Part shown: in pieces, positions 17,080 through 26,247 of the stretch
How positions within the stretch are numbered: the first letter of the stretch is position 1
How the letters are laid out: each line of letters starts with the position of its first letter
NCBI RefSeq assembly: GCF_014648675.1
Contig: NZ_BMRO01000009.1
Span: 18,675 to 82,674 of the forward strand
Reading direction: 5' to 3'
DNA length: 64,000 nt
DNA from: Actinomadura livida
GTDB taxonomy: Bacteria; Actinomycetota; Actinomycetes; Streptosporangiales; Streptosporangiaceae
Program-made: the position numbers and the translations under genes
Notes under the pieces: model-generated
What the model was told of the DNA's origin: nothing
The model's database searches: none
What the model saw: only the letters and a program-made list of their open reading frames with translations

Positions 17080-18156
17080 GTGCCGCAACTGAACACTCTT
17101 CATCCCCGGTCGCCGGCGACGGGTGCCGGCTGCGGCGACAGGCCGGATGAAACGGACGCGCTGCCCGCGGGCCCGCCGCCCGGGAGGTCCGTGCGCCCGG
17201 CCGCGCGGGACGCGGGCGCCGGTTCCGCGCTCGGCGCCACCGTGCGCACCTACCTCGGGCACCTCGCGGTCGAGCGGGGCCTGGCCGCCAACACCCTCAG
17301 CTCCTACCGCCGCGACCTGCGGCGCTACGTGCAGGTCCAGGACGGCCGGGGCCGCGCGGACATCGCCGACATCACCGAGGGCGACGTCCGGGCCTACCTG
17401 GTGAGCCTGCGGGAGGGCGACGCGGACCATCCGCCGCTGTCGGCGGGGTCGGCGGCGCGGGCGCTCGCCGCCGTCCGCGGGCTGCACCGCTTCGCGCTGC
17501 GCGAGGGCCTGGCGGCGGGGGACCCCGCGCACGACGTCAAGCCGCCGACGCCGCCGCGGCGGCTGCCCAAGGCGATCTCCCTGGCGGAGGTGGAGCGGCT
17601 GCTCGCCGCGGCGGACGCGCCGTCCGGCGGCGACACCGGCACCGCCCGCGGCCTGCGCGACCGGGCGCTGCTGGAGCTGCTGTACGGGTCGGGCGCCCGG
17701 ATCTCCGAGGCCGTCGGCCTGGACGTCGACGACCTCGACCTGCGGGACGGGTTCGCCCGCGTCGCCGGAAAGGGCGGCAAGGCGCGGGTCGTGCCCATCG
17801 GCGACTACGCCCGGGAGGCCGTGGACGCCTATCTGGTGCGGGCCCGTCCCGAACTCGCCCGGGCGGGGCGGGGCGGCCCGGCGCTGTTCCTGAACGCGCG
17901 CGGCGGCCGGCTGTCGCGGCAGGGCGCGTGGATGGTGCTGCGCGCGGCCGCCGACCGGGCGCACCTGTCGGAGGTGTCCCCGCACACGCTGCGGCACTCG
18001 TTCGCGACCCACCTGCTCGACGGCGGCGCAGACGTCCGCGTCGTGCAGGAACTGCTCGGGCACGCCTCCGTCACCACGACGCAGGTCTACACGCTGGTCA
18101 CCGTCCAGTTGCTGCGCGAGGTCTACGCCACTTCGCATCCGCGCGCCAGAAGCTGA
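17080..18156 (+). CDS. xerD: Tyrosine recombinase XerD
   Basis: 358 residues as started here at GTG 17080. Core-binding SAM-like domain ~residues 50-150 and catalytic domain with Arg207 (GARISEAVGL), Lys231/234, His302-x-x-Arg305 (HTLRHSFATHLL), His328 (LLGHASVTTTQVY) and Tyr337. Resolves chromosome dimers at dif with XerC. The first ~45 residues are not conserved and the ribosome site is too close to the GTG, so the true start may be the GTG near 17191. Its place between the NUDIX and parA-like genes is the conserved actinobacterial position. Confidence 0.92.
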   Translation: MPQLNTLHPRSPATGAGCGDRPDETDALPAGPPPGRSVRPAARDAGAGSALGATVRTYLGHLAVERGLAANTLSSYRRDLRRYVQVQDGRGRADIADITEGDVRAYLVSLREGDADHPPLSAGSAARALAAVRGLHRFALREGLAAGDPAHDVKPPTPPRRLPKAISLAEVERLLAAADAPSGGDTGTARGLRDRALLELLYGSGARISEAVGLDVDDLDLRDGFARVAGKGGKARVVPIGDYAREAVDAYLVRARPELARAGRGGPALFLNARGGRLSRQGAWMVLRAAADRAHLSEVSPHTLRHSFATHLLDGGADVRVVQELLGHASVTTTQVYTLVTVQLLREVYATSHPRARS

Positions 18157-18261
18157 TCGGGCAAATCGCGACGTTCGGCGCGCGTCGGCTTGAGACCCGG
18201 CACCGGCGGCCCTAGAGTCCCCGTTCTGGATGGCATTTCCGGGCCACCGGGGAGGGATCTG

Positions 18262-19173
18262 GTGACCAGCACAAACGGTGCGGATGGAGTCCTATCCTCC
18301 GCCACCATAGAGACCGATCCGAGCAGGGGGCTCGGGCCGACTCAGCGGCCCGTGCCGGTGTTCCCGGAGCCCGAACCCCTGGCTGAGCACGGACCCGCGC
18401 GGATCGTGGCCGTGTGCAACCAGAAGGGCGGCGTCGGCAAGACGACCACGACGATCAACCTGGGCGCGGCGCTCGCCGAGTACGGCCGCCGCATCCTGCT
18501 CGTCGACTTCGACCCGCAGGGCGCCCTGTCGGTCGGGCTCGGCAAGGGCGACCCGCGCCAGCTCGACGTGACGATCCACAACCTGCTGCTCGAACGCGAC
18601 ACCGAGTGGGAGGACATCGTCATCGAGACCGGTGTCGACGGGATGGACCTGCTGCCGAGCAACATCGACCTGTCGGGCGCGGAGGTCCAGCTCGTCCACG
18701 AGGTCGGCCGCGAGTACATCCTCCAGGGGGCGCTGAAGTCGGCCGTCGAGCACTACGACTACATCCTCATCGACTGCCAGCCGTCGCTCGGCCTGCTCAC
18801 CGTCAACGCGCTGGCGGCCAGCGACGGCGTGCTGATCCCGCTGGAGTGCGAGTACTTCGCGATGCGCGGTGTCGCGCTGCTGATGGAGACCATCGAGAAG
18901 GTGCAGGGCCGCATCAACCCGCACCTCGTCATCGACGGCGTCCTCGGCACCATGTACGACTCGCGGACGCTGCACACCCGCGAGGTCCTCGGGCGCATCG
19001 TCGAGGCGTTCGGCGAGAAGGTGTTCCACACCGTCATCAACCGGACGGTCCGCTTCCCGGACGCGACGGTCGCCGGGGAGCCGATCACCTACTTCGACCC
19101 CAACTCGATGGGCGCGAACGCCTACCGCGGGCTCGCGCGGGAGGTTCTGGGACGGTGGGCCCTCACAGGGTGA
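18262..19173 (+). CDS. ParA/Soj-family chromosome-partitioning ATPase
   Basis: 303 residues from GTG at 18262 (GGGGAGGGA upstream). Deviant Walker A KGGVGKTT at 55-62, A-prime box DFDPQGALSVGLG, Walker B YILIDCQPSLGLLTVNAL. N-terminal 45 residues are Pro-rich and disordered. This is the scpAB-linked ParA paralogue (Rv1708-like position), not the parAB pair near the origin, since no parB follows. Probably acts with the SMC-ScpAB condensin or in polar positioning; the precise role is unestablished. Confidence 0.9.
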   Translation: MTSTNGADGVLSSATIETDPSRGLGPTQRPVPVFPEPEPLAEHGPARIVAVCNQKGGVGKTTTTINLGAALAEYGRRILLVDFDPQGALSVGLGKGDPRQLDVTIHNLLLERDTEWEDIVIETGVDGMDLLPSNIDLSGAEVQLVHEVGREYILQGALKSAVEHYDYILIDCQPSLGLLTVNALAASDGVLIPLECEYFAMRGVALLMETIEKVQGRINPHLVIDGVLGTMYDSRTLHTREVLGRIVEAFGEKVFHTVINRTVRFPDATVAGEPITYFDPNSMGANAYRGLAREVLGRWALTG

Positions 19174-19270
19174 GGTCTCCCGTGTTACAAAGTCGGCGAG
19201 GCCGTCGCCGCGGCGAGCACGGACGCCGTAGGCCGCGGTAGCACAGGATCCCGGTCCGCCGCCCGGCCCG

Positions 19271-19990
19271 GTGGCGAACCCCGACGAACGGGAAACGCCC
19301 GTGAAGCAGCCCCCCGCGCCGCCGCCGCCTCCTCCGGGACCGCCGCCGGGACCTCCTCCGCCGCCTTTCGGGCCGCCGCCTCCACCGGCGGGGCCGCCCT
19401 ATGCCGCGTTCCCGCCGCCGGGGCCGGGGGGTCCGCCTCCGCGGGGCGGGGGCGGGCGCGTGGTGCTCGTCGTCGCCCTCCTGACGTTCGGCCTGCTGCT
19501 GGCGGGCGTCGCCGTGTTCCTGGCCGTCCGGGATGACCGCGGTGAGGGCGGCGAGGGGGGTGGTCCGGTCGTCCTGCGCGAGCCGCTGACGTTCCAGCTC
19601 GTGGCGGAGCAGTCCGCGCCGCCCTGCGCGTCCGGGACCGTCCCCGACGACGGGGCCGGCACCTGCTACCGGCTCGGCCCGGAGCGCATGACGGTCGAGC
19701 GGGTGGAGCGCATCGAGGCGGCACTGCAGGGGCCGGAGGGCGGCCAGGCCGGCTGGACCGTCCAACTGGAACTGACCCCTGCCGACGGCGCGGAGTTCGG
19801 GCGGCTGACCGGCAAGGCCGCCGAGCAGCCCGAGGGGAGCGACGGCAGGCTCATCGCGATGATCGTCGCCGGGACCGTCATCTCGGCCCCCATGGTGCAG
19901 GACCCGATCACCGGCGGCGAGGTGATGATCAGCGGCGACTTCGACCGGGCGGCGGTGGAGGACCTCGTGCGCCGGATGACCGGCCGGTAG
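19271..19990 (+). CDS. Proline-rich single-pass membrane protein with SecD P1-head-like domain
   Basis: 239 residues. Residues 12-62 are almost pure Pro/Gly; one TM follows (VVLVVALLTFGLLLAGVAVF, ~64-83); the extracellular part has a Cys pair (PPCAS, GTCYR) and ends with WTVQLELTPADGAEFGRLT and AGTVISAPMVQDPITGGEV, which resembles the P1 head subdomain of SecD/SecDF. SecD itself has twelve-helix partners absent here, so this is a stand-alone head domain on a tether. Start uncertain: GTG 19271, or GTG 19301 which has GGGAA upstream. Inserted between parA-like and scpA genes. Confidence 0.7.
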   Translation: MANPDERETPVKQPPAPPPPPPGPPPGPPPPPFGPPPPPAGPPYAAFPPPGPGGPPPRGGGGRVVLVVALLTFGLLLAGVAVFLAVRDDRGEGGEGGGPVVLREPLTFQLVAEQSAPPCASGTVPDDGAGTCYRLGPERMTVERVERIEAALQGPEGGQAGWTVQLELTPADGAEFGRLTGKAAEQPEGSDGRLIAMIVAGTVISAPMVQDPITGGEVMISGDFDRAAVEDLVRRMTGR

Positions 19991-20107
19991 GGCGCCCGGG
20001 GCCCGCGGCACCACCCCTCGGGACCGGTGGCGGCGCGGTGCGAGCGGTGCCGGGCGCGTGGGACGATGTGGCCGGTGAGCACAGCGCGGGAGGTGACCTC
20101 CGCTACC

Positions 20108-20998
20108 GTGAGCGACGTGGACGAGACGTCGCCGGAGCCGGAGCGGGAGACCGGGGAGGAGCAGGGGTTCCGCGTCCACCTGGACAACTTCGAGGGGCCG
20201 TTCGACCTGCTGCTCGGGCTGATCTCCAAGCACAAGCTCGACATCACCGAGGTGTCGCTGCACAAGGTCACCGACGACTTCATCGCGCACATCCACTCCT
20301 ACGGCCGGGACTGGGACCTCGACCAGGCCAGCCACTTCCTGCTCGTCGCCGCGACCCTGCTGGACCTGAAGGCCGCCCGGCTGCTGCCGTCCGGCGAGGT
20401 CGACGACGTGGAGGACCTGGCCCTGCTGGAGGCCCGCGACCTGCTGTTCGCGCGGCTGCTGCAGTACCGCGCCTACAAGGAGGTCGCGAAGGTGTTCGCG
20501 GGGCGGATCGCCGACGCGAGCCGCCGGTTCCCGCGCCTCGTCCCGATGGAGCCGCGGTTCGCGAACCTGCTGCCGGAGGTGCTGCTCGGCCTCGGGCCCG
20601 AGGAGTTCGCCCGCCTCGCCGCCAGGGCCTTCGCGCCCAAGGAGCCGCCGTCGGTCTCCGTCGAGCACATCTACCAGCCGAGGGCCAGCGTCACCGAGCA
20701 GGCCGCGATCGTCGTGGCCCGGCTCCGCCGGCTCCGGAGCACGACGTTCCGCGTCCTCGCGTCGGACGCCGAGGGCACCTACGAGGTCGTCGCGCGGTTC
20801 CTGGCGCTGCTGGAGCTGTACCGGGACCAGAACGTCATGTTCGAGCAGCTGGAGCCCCTCGGCGAGCTGCACGTCACCTGGACCGGCACCGACGAGGGCG
20901 ACGTCGAGGTCGGCGACGACTACGAGGGCGCCGCCAAGAAGGACGGCGCCGCGGAGCAGGACGAGAAGGATCAGAGGGACGAGGGAGACGATGACTGA
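20108..20998 (+). CDS. scpA: Segregation and condensation protein ScpA
   Basis: 296 residues from GTG 20108. The kleisin N-terminal domain begins GFRVHLDNFEGPFDLLLGLI, followed by HKLDITEVSLHKVTDDFI; the C-terminal winged helix (TFRVLASDAEGTYEVVARFLALLELYRD) binds the SMC head. Bridges SMC and ScpB in the condensin that organises sister chromosomes. The frame is open to 20027 (ATG 20066 or GTG 20075 are alternatives) but the extra residues are not family-like. Acidic tail. Overlaps scpB by 8 bp. Confidence 0.94.
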   Translation: MSDVDETSPEPERETGEEQGFRVHLDNFEGPFDLLLGLISKHKLDITEVSLHKVTDDFIAHIHSYGRDWDLDQASHFLLVAATLLDLKAARLLPSGEVDDVEDLALLEARDLLFARLLQYRAYKEVAKVFAGRIADASRRFPRLVPMEPRFANLLPEVLLGLGPEEFARLAARAFAPKEPPSVSVEHIYQPRASVTEQAAIVVARLRRLRSTTFRVLASDAEGTYEVVARFLALLELYRDQNVMFEQLEPLGELHVTWTGTDEGDVEVGDDYEGAAKKDGAAEQDEKDQRDEGDDD

Positions 20999-21566
20999 GG
21001 AACCCGGCGCGGACGCGCCGGAGCCTCCGGGCCTGCGGGCCTCCATCGAGGCGATCCTGCTGGTGGTGGACGAGCCGGTCACCGAGCTGACGCTCGCGCA
21101 GCTGCTGGAGCGCCCCCGCGGCGAGGTCGCGGAGACGCTGCGGGAGCTGGCCGCGGAATACACTGAGCAGGGCCGCGGGTTCGACCTCAGGGAGGTCGCG
21201 GGCGGCTGGCGGTTCTACACCCGGGACGTGTGCGCCCCGGTCGTCGAGCGGTTCGTCACCGACGGGCAGCAGGCGCGGCTCACCCAGGCCGCGCTGGAGA
21301 CGCTCGCCGTCGTCGCCTACCGGCAGCCGGTCAGCCGCGCCCGCGTGTCGGCGATCCGCGGCGTCAACAGCGACGGGGTCGTCCGCACCCTGACGCTGCG
21401 CGGCCTGATCGAGGACGCCGGGCAGGACCCCGAGTCCCAGGCCCACCTGTACCGCACCACCGGGTACTTCCTGGAGCGGCTCGGGCTCCGCGACCTCGAC
21501 GAGCTGCCCGAGCTCGCCCCCTTCCTGCCCGATGACCTGCCTGACGACATAGTTGAGGACACGTGA
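20991..21566 (+). CDS. scpB: Segregation and condensation protein ScpB
   Basis: 191 residues with two winged-helix domains; diagnostic stretches are IEAILLVVDEPVTELTLAQLL at the start and ALETLAVVAYRQPVSRARVSA near residue 100, then GVNSDGVVRTL. Forms a dimer that holds ScpA on SMC. Starts inside the end of scpA and its stop overlaps the rluB start (GTGA), so the three are translationally coupled. Confidence 0.95.
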   Translation: MTEEPGADAPEPPGLRASIEAILLVVDEPVTELTLAQLLERPRGEVAETLRELAAEYTEQGRGFDLREVAGGWRFYTRDVCAPVVERFVTDGQQARLTQAALETLAVVAYRQPVSRARVSAIRGVNSDGVVRTLTLRGLIEDAGQDPESQAHLYRTTGYFLERLGLRDLDELPELAPFLPDDLPDDIVEDT

Positions 21567-22294
21567 CCGAGAACGAGGGCGTGCGGCTGCAGAAGGTCCT
21601 GGCCGAGGCCGGGATCGGCAGCCGCCGCCACTGCGAGGAGCTGATCGGCGAGGGCCGCGTCACCGTCGACGGGAAGAAGGTGTTCCGGTTCGGTGAGCGC
21701 GTCGACCCCCGGCGCGCCGTCATCCACGTGGACGGCAAGCGCGTCGAGACCCGCGCCGAGATGCGCTACTACGCCATCAACAAGCCCCGCGGGGTGGTGA
21801 GCACGATGGCGGACGAACGGGGCCGCAAGTCCCTCGCCGAGTACGTCGACGTGCCCGAGCGGCTGTTCCACGTCGGCCGCCTGGACACCGACACCGAGGG
21901 CCTGATCCTGCTCACCAACGACGGCGAGCTGTCGCACCGCCTCACCCACCCGAGCTTCGGCGTCGCCAAGACCTACCTGGCGGAGATCCACGGGCCGATC
22001 CCCCGCGACCTCGGCAAGCGGCTGCGGGCCGGCGTGACGCTGGACGACGGGCCCGCCAAGGCCGACCGGTTCCGGGTGTTCGACCAGGTCGGCCGGCGCG
22101 TGCTGGTCGAGATCACTTTGCACGAGGGGCGCAAGCACATCGTGCGGCGGCTGCTGAAGGAGGTCGGGTTCCCGGTCCAGCAGCTCGCCCGAATAGAGTT
22201 CGGGCCGATCCGGCTCGGTTCGCTGAAGCCGGGCACGATGCGGGCGCTGACCGTCCACGAGGTCGGCGAGCTGTACAAGGCCGTGGGGCTGTAG
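21563..22294 (+). CDS. rluB: 23S rRNA pseudouridine synthase, RsuA/RluB family
   Basis: 243 residues. N-terminal S4 RNA-binding domain (RLQKVLAEAGIGSRRHCEELI) and pseudouridine synthase core with the catalytic Asp motif HVGRLDTDTEGLILLTNDGE near residue 105. By family and gene order it modifies helix 89-90 region of 23S rRNA (RluB/E class). GTG start overlaps the scpB stop by 4 bp. Confidence 0.92.
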   Translation: MTENEGVRLQKVLAEAGIGSRRHCEELIGEGRVTVDGKKVFRFGERVDPRRAVIHVDGKRVETRAEMRYYAINKPRGVVSTMADERGRKSLAEYVDVPERLFHVGRLDTDTEGLILLTNDGELSHRLTHPSFGVAKTYLAEIHGPIPRDLGKRLRAGVTLDDGPAKADRFRVFDQVGRRVLVEITLHEGRKHIVRRLLKEVGFPVQQLARIEFGPIRLGSLKPGTMRALTVHEVGELYKAVGL

Positions 22295-22323
22295 CACCGG
22301 CGGCACGAGGAGGGGGAACGGCT

Positions 22324-22686
22324 ATGGCGGTACGCGCGGTCCGCGGCGCGACGCAGGTCGACGCCGACGACCGGGACCAGATCCTGGAGGCGACGACGGA
22401 GCTCGTCTCCGCGGTGATGGACCGCAACGAGCTGAGCACCGACGACGTCATCAGCGTCATCTTCACGACCACGCCGGACCTCACGGCCGAGTTCCCGGCG
22501 CTCGCCGCCCGCAAGCTCGGCTTCCACGAGGTGCCGCTGCTGTGCGCGTCGGAGATCGCCGTGCCGGCGGCGCTGCCCCGGGTCATCCGGCTGATGGCCC
22601 ACATCGAGACGTCCCGGCCGCGCTCCGCCGTCCAGCACGTGTACCTGCGCGGCGCGACGGCGCTCCGCCTCGACATCGCCCAGTGA
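22324..22686 (+). CDS. aroH: Chorismate mutase, AroH type
   Basis: 120 residues with the AroH trimeric fold: RGATQVDADDRDQIL, DDVISVIFTTTPDLTAEFPA and VPLLCASEIAVP hold the active-site Arg/Glu/Cys positions known from the Bacillus enzyme. Converts chorismate to prephenate. Preceded by GAGGGGGAAC ribosome site and followed by prephenate dehydrogenase, so the two make a tyrosine/phenylalanine branch module placed inside the rluB-cmk interval. Confidence 0.94.
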   Translation: MAVRAVRGATQVDADDRDQILEATTELVSAVMDRNELSTDDVISVIFTTTPDLTAEFPALAARKLGFHEVPLLCASEIAVPAALPRVIRLMAHIETSRPRSAVQHVYLRGATALRLDIAQ

Positions 22687-22715
22687 CCCGTCCGGAGGGC
22701 AGTAGGCTGACCGGC

Positions 22716-23807
22716 GTGAGTGAGGACGCGGCGGCGCGGCGCATCATCGTGGTCGGGACGGGGCTGATCGGGACGTCGATCGCCCTGGCCATGCGGGAGC
22801 GGGGCGCCGAGGTGCTGCTGACCGACCGGGACGCGGCCGCGCTGGCGATGGCGGTCGAGCTCGGCGCCGGCGACCGGCTGCCGGACGGTGCGGCCGCCGG
22901 GCCCGCCGATCTGGCGGTGCTCGCGGTGCCGCCGGCGGCGGTGGCGGTGACGCTGCTGGACGCGCAGAAGCGCGGCCTCGCCACCGCCTACACCGACGTG
23001 GCGAGCGTGAAGGCGCTGCCGCTGGCGCAGGCGGCCGAGCTGGGCTGCGACCTGACGACGTTCGTGGCGGGGCACCCCCTCGCGGGCAGGGAGCGGTCCG
23101 GGCCGGGCGCGGCCCGCGCGGACCTGTTCCTCGGCCGCCCTTGGGCGCTGTGCGCGCCGCCGGAGGCGACGCCGGAGACCGTCGCGGCCGTCACGGGCCT
23201 GGTGAAGGCGTGCGGCGGGACGCCGGTGCAGGTGGACGCCGCCGAGCACGACCGGGCCGTCGCGCTGGTGTCGCACGGCCCGCACGTGGTGTCGGCCGCC
23301 GTCGCCGCCCGGCTCACCGGCGCGGACGACACGGCGCTCGGGCTCGCCGGGCAGGGCGTCCGGGACGTCACCCGGATCGCGGCCAGCGACCCGCGGCTGT
23401 GGATCGGGATCCTGTCGGCGAACTCAGAGCCGGTCGCGGACGTGCTGGAGGCCGTCGCGACCGATCTGGCGGTGGCGGCGTCGCTGCTGCGCGACGGCAG
23501 CGAGGAGGCCGCCGCGCACGTGGCGGACCTGCTGCTGCGCGGCAACGCGGGCCGCTCCCGCATCCCCGGCAAGCACGGCGGGGACCAGCCCGCCTACGCG
23601 ACCGTCCAGGTGGTCATCCCGGACCGTCCCGGCGAACTCGCGATGATCTTCCAGGCGGCGGGGATCGCGGGCGTCAACATCGAGGACGTGACGATCGAGC
23701 ACTCGCCGGGCCGCCCGCTGGGCGTGCTGGAGCTGTCGGTGGTGCCGGAGGCGGCCGAGGGGCTCGCCGCCGAGCTGCGCGCCCGCGGCTGGTCGGTGCC
23801 CGGCTAG
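22716..23807 (+). CDS. tyrA: Prephenate dehydrogenase TyrA
   Basis: 363 residues from GTG 22716. Rossmann motif VVGTGLIGTSIALAM at the N-terminus, substrate motif AGHPLAGRERSG near residue 115, helical dimerisation domain, and a C-terminal ACT-like domain (VQVVIPDRPGELAMIFQAAG) that suggests feedback control by tyrosine. Oxidises and decarboxylates prephenate to 4-hydroxyphenylpyruvate. A clear ribosome site is 17 bp away, so the exact start is uncertain. Followed immediately by a 13-bp tandem repeat. Confidence 0.93.
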   Translation: MSEDAAARRIIVVGTGLIGTSIALAMRERGAEVLLTDRDAAALAMAVELGAGDRLPDGAAAGPADLAVLAVPPAAVAVTLLDAQKRGLATAYTDVASVKALPLAQAAELGCDLTTFVAGHPLAGRERSGPGAARADLFLGRPWALCAPPEATPETVAAVTGLVKACGGTPVQVDAAEHDRAVALVSHGPHVVSAAVAARLTGADDTALGLAGQGVRDVTRIAASDPRLWIGILSANSEPVADVLEAVATDLAVAASLLRDGSEEAAAHVADLLLRGNAGRSRIPGKHGGDQPAYATVQVVIPDRPGELAMIFQAAGIAGVNIEDVTIEHSPGRPLGVLELSVVPEAAEGLAAELRARGWSVPG

Positions 23808-23812
23808 GGGCC

Positions 23813-23864
23813 GGGGAGTCGGCCCGGGGAGTCGGCCCGGGGAGTCGGCCCGGGGAGTCGGCGC
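23813..23864 (+). repeat. 13-bp tandem repeat, four copies
   Basis: GGGGAGTCGGCCC repeated from 23813, 23826, 23839 and 23852, the last with one mismatch. It starts 6 bp after the tyrA stop and ends about 130 bp before cmk. Likely slippage product in the 3' untranslated region. Confidence 0.85.
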
Positions 23865-23993
23865 GGAACGGTAGCCTGGTTCGCCGGGGCCCGTCCGGGG
23901 GGAACCCGCGCGCCGGCGCGGCGGAGAGCGCCGCCCGGCCCGCCCGCGGCCTCGCGCCGGAGGGCGCTCCAACGGAACAGAGAGGGAGCGATC

Positions 23994-24656
23994 GTGCCGC
24001 TCGTCATCGCCATGGACGGACCCTCCGGGTCGGGCAAGTCCAGCGCGTCCAAGGGCGTCGCCCGCGCACTGGGCCTCCGTTACCTGGACACCGGCGCGAT
24101 GTACCGCGCCATGACGTGGTGGATGCTCCAGCACGGCGTTCCGGTCGAGGACGGCGGGGCCGTCGCGGCCCGCGCGCTCGAACCGGCCATCGAGTCCGGC
24201 ACCGACCCGGACGCGCCGACGATCACGGTGGACGGGACGGACGTGTCCGGCCCGATCCGCACCCGCGAGGTGACGAACGCGGTCAGCGCCGTCAGTTCCG
24301 TCCCCGCGGTCCGCACCCGGCTCGTCGAGCTGCAGCGCGAGATCATCGGGACGGGCGGCATCGTGGTGGAGGGGCGCGACATCGGCACGGTCGTCGCCCC
24401 GGACGCGCCGGTCAAGGTGTACCTGACCGCCAGCGAGGAGGCGCGCGCGGCGCGCCGTGCGAAGGACCTCGCGGCAGACCCGGGGGCCACGGTGACCGTC
24501 ACGCAGGCCGAGCAGGCGCGGCGCGACCGCCTGGACTCCACCCGGAAGGCGTCCCCGCTGACCAGGGCCGGGGACGCGCACGAGATCGACTCGACGGAGC
24601 TGAGCCTGAGCGAGGTCGTCGAGACGATCGTGCGGCTCGCCAAAGAGCAAGAGTGA
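23994..24656 (+). CDS. cmk: Cytidylate kinase
   Basis: 220 residues. P-loop GPSGSGKSS at 9-17, DTGAMYRAMTWWML, DGTDVSGPIRTREVT and the CMP-binding VVEGRDIGTVVAPDA. Phosphorylates CMP and dCMP. GTG start with GAGGGAG 6 bp upstream. Followed by der after 35 bp, the usual actinobacterial pair. Confidence 0.96.
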   Translation: MPLVIAMDGPSGSGKSSASKGVARALGLRYLDTGAMYRAMTWWMLQHGVPVEDGGAVAARALEPAIESGTDPDAPTITVDGTDVSGPIRTREVTNAVSAVSSVPAVRTRLVELQREIIGTGGIVVEGRDIGTVVAPDAPVKVYLTASEEARAARRAKDLAADPGATVTVTQAEQARRDRLDSTRKASPLTRAGDAHEIDSTELSLSEVVETIVRLAKEQE

Positions 24657-24691
24657 GCGGGCGGCCTGAGGGCCCCCGCGGAGACGGGACA

Positions 24692-26077
24692 GTGAGCGAT
24701 TACGAGATCGAGACGGTGGACGTCGTCGAGGACGTCCCCGAGGACGCGGGCCCCGCGCCGGTCGTGGCGGTGGTGGGGCGGCCGAACGTCGGCAAGTCGA
24801 CCCTGGTCAACCGGATCCTCGGCCGCCGCGAGGCCGTCGTGGAGGACGTCCCCGGAGTGACCCGCGACCGCGTCGCCTACGACGCGACGTGGAGCGGGCG
24901 CCGGTTCACCGTCGTCGACACCGGCGGGTGGCTGCCCGACTCGACCGGGCTGGCCGCGGCGATCGCCGAGCAGGCGCGGCTGGCGGTCGAGCTGGCGGAC
25001 GTCGTGCTGTTCGTCGTGGACGCGACCGTCGGCGCCACCGACGTGGACGAGGCCGTGGTGGAGATCCTGCGCCGCTCCGGCAAGCCGGTGGTGCTGGTCG
25101 CGAACAAGGTCGACGGCGTGGCCGCCGAGTCCGACGCGGCGCTGCTGTGGTCGCTCGGCATCGGCGAGCCGCACCCGGTCAGCGCGCTGCACGGGCGCGG
25201 CAGCGGCGACCTGCTCGACGCGGTGCTGGCGGCACTGCCGGACGAGGCGCCCCCCGAGACGTTCGGCGAGCCGGGCGGGCCGCGCCGGGTCGCGCTGCTG
25301 GGCCGCCCGAACGTCGGCAAGTCGAGCCTGCTGAACCAGCTGGCGGGGGAGCAGCGGGCCGTCGTGGACGCGGTGGCGGGCACGACCCGCGACCCCGTCG
25401 ACGAGCTGATCGAGCTCGGCGGCAAGACGTGGCGGTTCATCGACACGGCCGGGATCCGGCGGCGGCACCGGGAGAACCAGGGCGCCGACTTCTACGCCAC
25501 GCTGCGCACCCGGTCGGCGCTGGAGCGCGCCGAGGTCGCGGTCGTGCTGGTGGACGCCGACCAGCCGCTCGCCGAGCAGGACCTGCGGATCATCTCCATG
25601 GTGGTCGAGTCGGGCCGGTCGCTCGTCATCGCCTACAACAAGTGGGACCTGCTGGACGAGGAGCGCCGCCACTACCTCGAACGGGAGATCGACCGGCAGC
25701 TCCACAACGCGCGGTGGGCGCCGCGCGTGAACATCTCCGCCAAGACCGGGCGGCACATGGAGAAGCTCGTGCCGGCGATCGAGACGGCGCTGGAGGGCTG
25801 GGGCACCCGCGTCCCCACGTCCAAGCTGAACCAGTTCTTCGCCGACCTGGTGAACGCGCACCCGCATCCGGTGCGCGGCGGCAAGCAGCCGCGCGTGCTG
25901 TTCGCGACGCAGGCGGGCGTGCGGCCCCCGCGGTTCGTGCTGTTCACGTCCGGGTTCCTGGAGGAGGGGTACCGGCGGTTCATCGAGCGGCGGCTGCGCG
26001 AGGAGTTCGGCTTCGCCGGGACGCCGCTCGACATCAGCATGAAGATCCGCGAGAAGCGCGGCAAGAACCGCAAGTGA
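24692..26077 (+). CDS. der: Ribosome biogenesis GTPase Der (EngA)
   Basis: 461 residues with two tandem GTPase domains: GRPNVGKS at 29-36 and again near 205-212, G3 DTGGW and DTAGI, G4 NKVD and NKWD, and a C-terminal KH-like domain ending IREKRGKNRK. Needed for 50S subunit maturation. GTG start preceded by GGAGA. A very strong stem-loop lies 18 bp after the stop. Confidence 0.96.
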   Translation: MSDYEIETVDVVEDVPEDAGPAPVVAVVGRPNVGKSTLVNRILGRREAVVEDVPGVTRDRVAYDATWSGRRFTVVDTGGWLPDSTGLAAAIAEQARLAVELADVVLFVVDATVGATDVDEAVVEILRRSGKPVVLVANKVDGVAAESDAALLWSLGIGEPHPVSALHGRGSGDLLDAVLAALPDEAPPETFGEPGGPRRVALLGRPNVGKSSLLNQLAGEQRAVVDAVAGTTRDPVDELIELGGKTWRFIDTAGIRRRHRENQGADFYATLRTRSALERAEVAVVLVDADQPLAEQDLRIISMVVESGRSLVIAYNKWDLLDEERRHYLEREIDRQLHNARWAPRVNISAKTGRHMEKLVPAIETALEGWGTRVPTSKLNQFFADLVNAHPHPVRGGKQPRVLFATQAGVRPPRFVLFTSGFLEEGYRRFIERRLREEFGFAGTPLDISMKIREKRGKNRK

Positions 26078-26094
26078 CCGAAATATTCGCCGTC

Positions 26095-26126
26095 CGGCCC
26101 GCCCGGGATCTTTCCCGGGCGGGCCG
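26095..26126 (+). terminator. Strong stem-loop after der
   Basis: 14-bp perfect stem CGGCCCGCCCGGGA/TCCCGGGCGGGCCG with loop TCTT, 18 bp past the der stop. Closes the pyrG-der block. No U-run, as is common in actinomycetes. Confidence 0.8.
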
Positions 26127-26247
26127 CGGCATGTCAGTATGCATCCTGCGGGCCGTGAGTAAGTCTTCCATTACTCGCTGATCCCGCAAGTGGTGTTCGG
26201 CCGGTGACCGGGGTGTCCGGCATCGGGAGCGGGTCGAGGGGTACGAC

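Noticed and set aside
17080..18156. Integrase of a mobile element
   Set aside because: The tyrosine recombinase occupies the conserved xerD position between the NUDIX and parA-like genes, so it is the chromosomal enzyme.
23813..23864. CRISPR-like repeat
   Set aside because: Units are contiguous 13-mers without spacers.
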